A stretch of DNA of 64,000 nt from Agriotes lineatus (taxonomy: Eukaryota > Arthropoda > Insecta > Coleoptera > Elateridae). Positions 57,861 through 64,000 of the stretch are shown here, piece by piece. Numbering within the stretch: the stretch's first letter is position 1; each line of letters opens with the position of its first letter. The stretch lies in the NCBI GenBank assembly GCA_940337035.1, contig OW679197.1, forward strand, positions 36,958,466 through 37,022,465, written 5' to 3'. Made by a program: the position numbers and the translations under genes. Under the pieces are notes generated by a model that ran no database searches, was not told where the DNA came from, and saw nothing but the letters and a program-made list of their open reading frames with translations.

Positions 57861-58159
57861 TTTGTTTTATTTGAAAATGTATTTAATTTATTATAAACGT
57901 GAAGATATTTTTACTCCCAACTAATTTGATTTTTAAAATTATTTAGTGTCACAATGTCCACGAGGGAAGTTCTGGGTAAAGCCTTTTACAGATTTTTTAA
58001 AGTTTCCAAATGCTTATAAAATCTGATTTTTCAGGAACATCTAAACATCTACTTTTATTTTTCTTGGCTGTAGAATTTATTGCTATGATGAAATTGAACG
58101 CTATGAACGGTGTCCATTAAACACAGCTTTATTAGGCTTTTTACCTTCACGTTATTGTA

Positions 58160-58697
58160 CAGGGTACGGCAGAATGACCGACCTTATTTAAATTGTTAAT
58201 AACTGTTTAAAATTTTAAAATATTTTAATTTTTTTTTTTAAATGTGAAGTGAAAACTTGCCAATTTTAGTTATAATATAATTTATTTATTAAAAATATTA
58301 GGTTTTCAAAATAGCATCACTCAAACTCAAATTTCATTTTCACACTACTATAGATTAACCTAATCCTTAATTTGATTAAATTCATCAAGACCCAAGCCTA
58401 TCAGACAGAACTCTTCGCCGTATTTTAAAGGATTTAAAATTTCATCCTTACAAACTTCAAGTCGTGCACCAATTACTAGGTACCACGAGATTTAGAAGTT
58501 TTGTGAACAATTCCTTCAACTACTGAATAATCACCAAATTAATTTGGAGTAACTGCTATAATTTTTATAAATAAATTGTATTGTAACTAAAATTGGCAAG
58601 TTTTCTATTTACATTTTTGAACAAAAATTAAAAATATTTCAAAATTTGCAACAGTTCTTACCAATGTAAATAGGATCGGTCATTCTGCTGGACCCTG
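58160..58697 (+). mobile_element. Tc1/mariner-like deletion derivative with transposase relic
   Basis: 538 bp between TA dinucleotides. Inverted ends start CAGGGT and pair for roughly 130 bp (CAGAATGACCGA, AACTTGCCAATTTTAGTTA in both arms). The centre (about 58390-58525) reads SLSDRTLRRILKDL and KFHPYKLQVVHQLLG, matching the helix-turn-helix part of an insect transposase family; the catalytic DDE/D domain is gone. Confidence 0.75.
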
Positions 58698-58699
58698 TA

Positions 58700-59430
58700 G
58701 GCCTGTACTCTATGAGTATTATCTGTTTGATCGAAATGTCCCACATAACAGCCATGGCCGATAAAATTTAACAGCGACGACCGTTACAACCGTTTCTACA
58801 CTACCAAATTACGTGTTTGACTCAGGTTATAGTAATTCTTATTATTTATATTAATATTTTAAAATTGATCGGTTTTACTAGATATTACAAAATCATACGG
58901 CCAATTAATATTTATAATTGACTCGGATAATTTATTAGACTCGGCCTAATCGGCCTCGGCCACAAAATGTATCCGCATCCGTTATATGATCAATATAGGC
59001 ATAATACCGTCAAATATTATAACACATTCACATCTCTGTTAATTTATAATTACGTACCATAGTTCCAGCTAAATTAATATTGCTTTCGGTAGTTTGAACT
59101 TGCATAGTGGTAATCATATATATCAAAAGAAAACTTGTTTCATTATAGTTCGGTTGGAGGAGAAAGAATAAGTAAACACCATAAACATGATGTTTACAAA
59201 AAGCTTACAGTTTTCTAGTAATTTATCACTTCTACGGTGCATAAAAACTTTATACAGGCGGCATTTTCTACTGATTGAATAAATGTTATCTTTTAAAGTG
59301 TTTATGTAGTGAATCTCAAAATGGGAAGGTTGCCACGGCGTGTCTGTTTAAAGTGATTTGGGTGAGAAACTTTTACAAATTAAACACTAATAACAGTATA
59401 ACCCATAATTAAACCTTATTTCACGCTATT
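58700..59430. other. AT-rich DNA, no gene
   Basis: Nothing recognised. Confidence 0.35.
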
Positions 59431-60260
59431 ATTGGTTTAAATTATTCCAGTTTATCAAACGGGATTCCAGGCCGTGTGAACGGGCGACTATTAAAAAATC
59501 ACTGATCGCTGGCCTAGACGGATGCCGCTTTAATCGATTTGCCCGTTCCGCCGTGCGATTACTATGATCGGAAATTAGGCCACACTGAAAATAAAGCGCA
59601 CCGCCGAAGCCCGGGAGAAAGAAGCACCTTAAAGGAAAATAAATTTTCATAAGGGAGCGACATCAAAGTCGCCCGCAAAAGGGTTGGAATCGAATTCGGC
59701 GCCCCTACTGCCGAGTATCGGAAGAATTTTAAATTATTTCAGCAATTCCTGAATTTGGTTTGCTCTTCACTTTCCGCTCGACCTTTGTCTCGATGGTTGA
59801 CAAAGGAGTCTTGAAATCTGAAGAGTTTCGCGAGCGCAATCCCAATATTAAAATCCGCAACTCCTCTATTTTCGGCGAGACGCCGAGCGGAACCTTTTTG
59901 TTTCGGATGCGAATATGAAAGCCATATTCAGGTCATCCCGGCCCGGAGAAAGGGCTTAGCCAGGAAGCAAATTAAAAGTGGGACGAAAGGCTCCGAAATG
60001 GAGACATCTCGTCTAATTCACGGCGAGAATAATCCGCGGTTGTCATATTGGAGCTCCTGATCAAACCGAGATCGTTTTTTGCCGCTATTCAATCATAGGG
60101 CTTTTATATTCCTCCTATTCACAATCACCGAGCATTCATAGCCGCTGATTCTTACAAGTCTAGTTCTAATTCAGCGAATCTCGAGTTGAAATGAAATTCT
60201 TGGGACCATTGATTACTCTTTTTCCTTGCTCGAGCTTCGTGCGTGGCTATGCAAAAGCAC
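59431..60260. other. CG-rich non-coding island, possible regulatory or promoter DNA
   Basis: Sharp change in composition: frequent CG (GCCGCTTTAATCGATTTGCC near 59524, GGCGAGACGCCGAGCGGAACC near 59873) in an otherwise AT-rich region. No terminal repeats, tail or long ORF. The pattern suits a CpG-containing regulatory element of a gene outside the window; inference only. Confidence 0.3.
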
Positions 60261-60878
60261 ATTTCGAGGGAGTAAAACATTTTTCGTTTTGAAGACATGA
60301 AAGTCACAGTTGCTTAAACGTGAATTACTTAATGCACATTCAAATTTATAGGTATTATATTTGCCTTTTATATGATTTTAAATGACGTAATAAATATCAA
60401 TTGCAAAGACATATACTACTCGCAGTGGAAATGTTAAAATCACACTTCGGCTTAGACCGCATCGTCTTTGTAGATAAGCACAGCAATGTCTGCTTGTTTG
60501 TGCCTTGCACCTTTTGAACTCAAACAATGATCAATACGCACTTTTACGCGTCTCACAGTTAAATAACGTTTTTTACAGAAAACACAAATTATTGTTACTA
60601 GGGCTGGAAGTTTCTCTCAATAATCGATACAAATATCGGTATATTGAAAGAGCATTATAGGATTCTAAAAATATTAATATATCGGCGTATCGATATAAGT
60701 AATAGATACATCTTTGTATCGGTATACGCAGTCGATACATTCAATAATTATTCGATATATTGATAATATCAATAATTTCTTGCTACTACAGTTTGACGTC
60801 GCTTTAAGTCAATTACTTCTGCAGGATTGATAAAGTTATGATTCTTGTCCCCATTTAAAGAAGTATAGGCCGGAAGTG
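60261..60878. other. AT-rich DNA with TATCGATA-rich patch
   Basis: 60610-60770 contains many ATCGATA/TATCGGTATA phrases, a simple-sequence-like patch. No gene. Confidence 0.4.
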
Positions 60879-60882
60879 GCAT

Positions 60883-62274
60883 TGTAACGCTAGCTCCCGT
60901 TTGAATCCGATTAATTCAATATTAAATAATATTTGCTGATTTAAACGTCGCCGACCTTTAGCGTTATCAAGAACCCGGTGTGTTCCAGCGAGATAAGATA
61001 GCCAGACCGAAGTTCCGCCCGTGAAAACAGCGCAAACAAAGTGATGACGCGCGCCGTTTCTCCCTACCTAACAGCATTTCAAGGCATATAAAACTGCTTG
61101 CAGAACGCATTTAAACAGAGATTCCCGAGAGATTTCCCAGAGATACCTAACACTCCTCCAGCAAACACCTAGTCCCCGGTCCTTCATCCTGCCCTGTCCA
61201 GAGAGTCCCTCCACCAAGCCGTCCTGAGACTGAGTTTAATTCAGTGGTTCTTTGCGAACGCCTGGAACGCCAGCTAATTAATCCTGAAAATCCCCGACAG
61301 CTGAGTTTAATTCAGTGGTTCTTTACGAACGCCTGGAACGCCAGCTAATTAATCCTGAAAATCCCTGACAGCTGAGTTTAATTCAGTGGTTCTTTGTGAA
61401 CGCCTGGAACGCCAGCTAATTAATCCTGGAACGCCCGCTAATTAATCCTGAAAATCTCCTACGCCGAAACCCGCTGGTCAAATAGCAATTAACGTAATGT
61501 CAAAATCCCAGCTCCCTTGTATTTTAAATTCACCGCCTTGCTATTCAAGTAGAATTAAAAGCTTCAAGCTACCTAATTTGAATTTACCTGAATTAACCCC
61601 TGAGAATTGTAGCGGCCGACTTGCTTGGGAACTCTGCGGACCGCACTGATAGCGTCGCCAAAGAGCTCTCCTGCAGGTGTCGAGGATTGATAACCTCAAA
61701 AGTCACGCCGAGCCGGAGTTTCGTTCCTCAAACGAAGTCCCGTCGTGCGGCGAATTCCGCGGAGTATTTCACCACCGAACTATAGTTACACGTATAGGGT
61801 GAAAACCCGCATTAGCAGTTTTAATTGTTATTTGTTTACAGAAACCCGAATCTGCAGTTCGGCGAAATTTGACAGGCTGCCCGGTATTGCATTCAGCGCG
61901 CAGCTCGTCCCGAAGAGCTACGAAGTTGCAGTCCGGCCGATCACGACGTCTTCAAGCGAATTGCGTCCCGGAGGTCACGCCCGCTACAACCAGGAAGCTG
62001 CTTCCGTCCGTAGAATCCGCCCGCGACAACCAGAAAGCCGCGTTTATATACTATCGTTTCAATTTGAGCAATTTACGTCTCGTTTAATTAATTACACAAC
62101 AATTTACTAGTGTATCATAGATAAACATAATAAATGTTATACAGGATACTCCGTTAGTGTGTTTTGCTTATTTATGGTATATCTGAGCTAGCGATCGAAC
62201 CCTATCTCCGAAATATGAGCTAACCCGTGGTAGATAAATAGTACAACCCCTACAAAGAGGGGCCGGATGTTACA
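60883..62274 (+). mobile_element. solo LTR, 1392 bp
   Basis: Begins TGTAAC and ends GTTACA, flanked by GCAT (60879-60882 and 62275-62278). A TATA box CATATAAAACT lies at about 61084 and an AATAAA signal at about 62129. The 4-bp duplication favours a gypsy-type element. No internal coding region is nearby, so this is a recombined solo copy. Orientation plus from TATA and poly(A) order. Confidence 0.8.
61231..61455. repeat. 71-bp minisatellite in the solo LTR
   Basis: Three units starting GAGTTTAATTCAGTGGTTCT at 61232, 61303 and 61374, with an extra short echo of GGAACGCC(A/C)GCTAATTAAT. Confidence 0.9.
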
Positions 62275-62278
62275 GCAT

Positions 62279-64000
62279 AGCTACCAATGGTATTTAATTT
62301 CCTGTCGGTGAATAGGAAAGCTATGGCACTAACGTTGGCAAATTTCGAGCAATTAAAAAAAAGCAGTCTTTGTTTGAATACTAATAATCCTACCAGGAAG
62401 CATCTATGAGTACTGTTATATACATTTATAATGTTTTTAAATTTTAACTATGCACAACTTTTTTAATGTCTGTGCAACTTTTCTAGTACTTTATATAAGT
62501 TAATCTCTTCATTAATCTCAACTTCTATGTTGAAACTGGACAAACCCCGAAAACAGTCAAAGTAGCTGAAATAAGTTGAATTGTTACTGTTCAAACTAAA
62601 GTTCGATTATAAATTAGAAAATTGTGTTAAGTTTAAGGAAATTATGGAAATCTAAATGCAGTTCATAGTGTGTGGTCTGGCAAGCCACTTTTTACGAAAG
62701 CATGGGTCAAGTTGCAGTGTTATTGCTTAATAACAAGTACTTTCGCAGACGTAGGTCTCGCAATAAATTCAAGTAATTTACTAGGTCGCAGAGTTGACTA
62801 GAATAAGTAAAACACGACACCAATATTTTCTACTTATAACTGCGTACTTAATTTAAGGTATACAAATGTTTTAAGGGGTAGTTAGGCCTGGCTACTCCGT
62901 TCACACCTTACCCTTCAACATGTTCTAATCTCTTCAGAATAATAACAATCTACAAGTTACGCTTTGCGAAGTGCTTCCTAAAAGGTGTAAGAAATTAAGG
63001 GGACTTCAGGCAGTTACCAACACCCTATAAAATTACTTGTTTTTGGAAAATAATAATATGAATGAATAAATGAAGCTATTAATTGCATTGATATGTTACA
63101 AAACGGAAGCAATGCCGTTCTGTTCGTTCATTCTCCAATAAATATACGTAAGGTCATCTACATACACAAAATATAATGACGTTTAATTTATTCCTATTCT
63201 ATGCAAAGCATGTTTAACAAGATTCTTCGAAATTGTCGTTTGCTGTGATATTGTAAGATAGTTTACGCTCGCACTTACAACATTTACATCAGAACCCTTC
63301 AAACCGATTATACAAATAGGATGGATGTTTTACTGTAAACTTTTCTATAAGTAATGATAAAAGTATAGTTTATGTATTAAGGGAGTAATCAATAGATTAT
63401 AGCACGAGGGAATGTTTAAAGCTCGACGCGAAGCGGAGAGCTTTAAATTTCCCGAGAGCTATAATCGTGATTAGGCACGTGGTACATACAACGTTTTATT
63501 TCATTTTAGTCCTCAAAATGGATAAAATTCAAGGATTTAGTATTTTGGCTACAGACTACTGCGTCGTCGTTGTGCTGGCGCTGTGCATTTCTGGTGTGCT
63601 ATGGTTTTTATGCAGATTGTTGGTGTTGCTATACTACATTGTTGGTGTTTGTTATACTGCTTAGCAACTGTATAGGCCCTAGGGCTATAAAAGCCATTTT
63701 ACGCCTGATGAATCGCTTACTTCTTGAAGGACCAGGGGCTTTATTTCAAATTACAAAACCCTCTTCGATAGCTGCTGGTTCTGGGAGCAATTATTTATCG
63801 TAACCCAGGACGGTGTCTAAGCGCCCCTTAAGGGTCAGTTTAACAACCAAACACAAACACATTAAAACAAAAAACTATATTAAAAGTAACGACAGATACA
63901 TTTGATCTAAATCAGCATTGCGGGGGAACTGCTTCCGCAAAACTTAAGAAAACCTCCCTTAAAATCGCACATGCGTGAAAGCGAGGGTGGCTTTGTGGTT
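62279..64000. other. AT-rich DNA, no gene recognised
   Basis: Contains a 72-bp hairpin at 63395-63466. The hydrophobic open frame 63467-63664 has no family resemblance and begins right at the hairpin, so I do not call it a gene. Confidence 0.35.
63395..63466. repeat. 72-bp hairpin
   Basis: Arms GATTATAGC(A/T)C... pair: GATTATAGCACGAGGGAA on the left with GATTATAGCTCTCGGGAA reversed from the right, and AAAGCTC with GAGCTTT inside. Confidence 0.75.

Noticed and set aside
63467..63664. Hydrophobic 65-codon open frame
   Set aside because: No family resemblance and start adjoins a hairpin; AT-rich hydrophobic frames arise by chance.

Overview
The window looks like AT-rich intergenic DNA from a large, repeat-laden arthropod genome, most likely an insect. 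The evidence is the mix of element families: RTE-like, R4/Dong-like, CR1/jockey-like and I-like LINEs, a Penelope-like element, BEL/Pao remains, a Helitron-type insertion, TA-flanked Tc1/mariner-like derivatives and tRNA-headed SINEs. I found no ordinary host protein-coding gene that I can name. Almost every credible coding stretch belongs to a mobile element, and most carry stops or frameshifts. There is one assembly gap (100 N, 39300-39399).

Layout. 1-5235: AT-rich, with a decayed Tc1/mariner-like relic, a repeat also seen at 57.4 kb, and a CG-richer non-coding island near 4.1-4.6 kb. 5266-16915: an RTE-like LINE split by a long insertion. The split lies in a (TA)n tract and contains first a 7.9-kb transposon whose spliced gene encodes a zinc-finger tyrosine recombinase (7575-15491), then a Penelope-like 3' fragment with a GIY-YIG domain (15530-16288). 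17222-18840: an RTE fragment and two SINEs. 19059-24505: two R4/Dong-like LINEs around (TAA)n tracts. 24506-27370: a CR1/jockey-like LINE on the minus strand with a 298-bp Helitron-type element in its ORF1. 27425-34868: a jockey-like LINE split by a GC-rich 3.46-kb insertion of unknown class that carries a 576-bp tandem duplication.

35985-39299: an RTE tail and a BEL/Pao gag remnant joined to tandem peptide repeats and a membrane-anchored tail. 39436-42591: an RTE-like LINE with an intact 970-codon ORF on the minus strand. 43.3-50.1 kb: fold-back and miniature elements, SINEs and a possible conserved island. 51168-56764: a full-length I-like LINE with an 11-bp target duplication and one visible frameshift. 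57-64 kb: a SINE, a Tc1/mariner-like deletion derivative, a non-coding island at 59.4-60.2 kb, a solo LTR (60883-62274) and unassigned AT-rich DNA.

The genes do not form a cellular pathway; the common theme is nested transposition. The most interesting item is the tyrosine-recombinase transposon. It has a multi-exon gene with phase-consistent introns, arrays of a TTCTGCGTC motif near both ends, and insertion into a TA microsatellite, which does not match the usual short Crypton layout.
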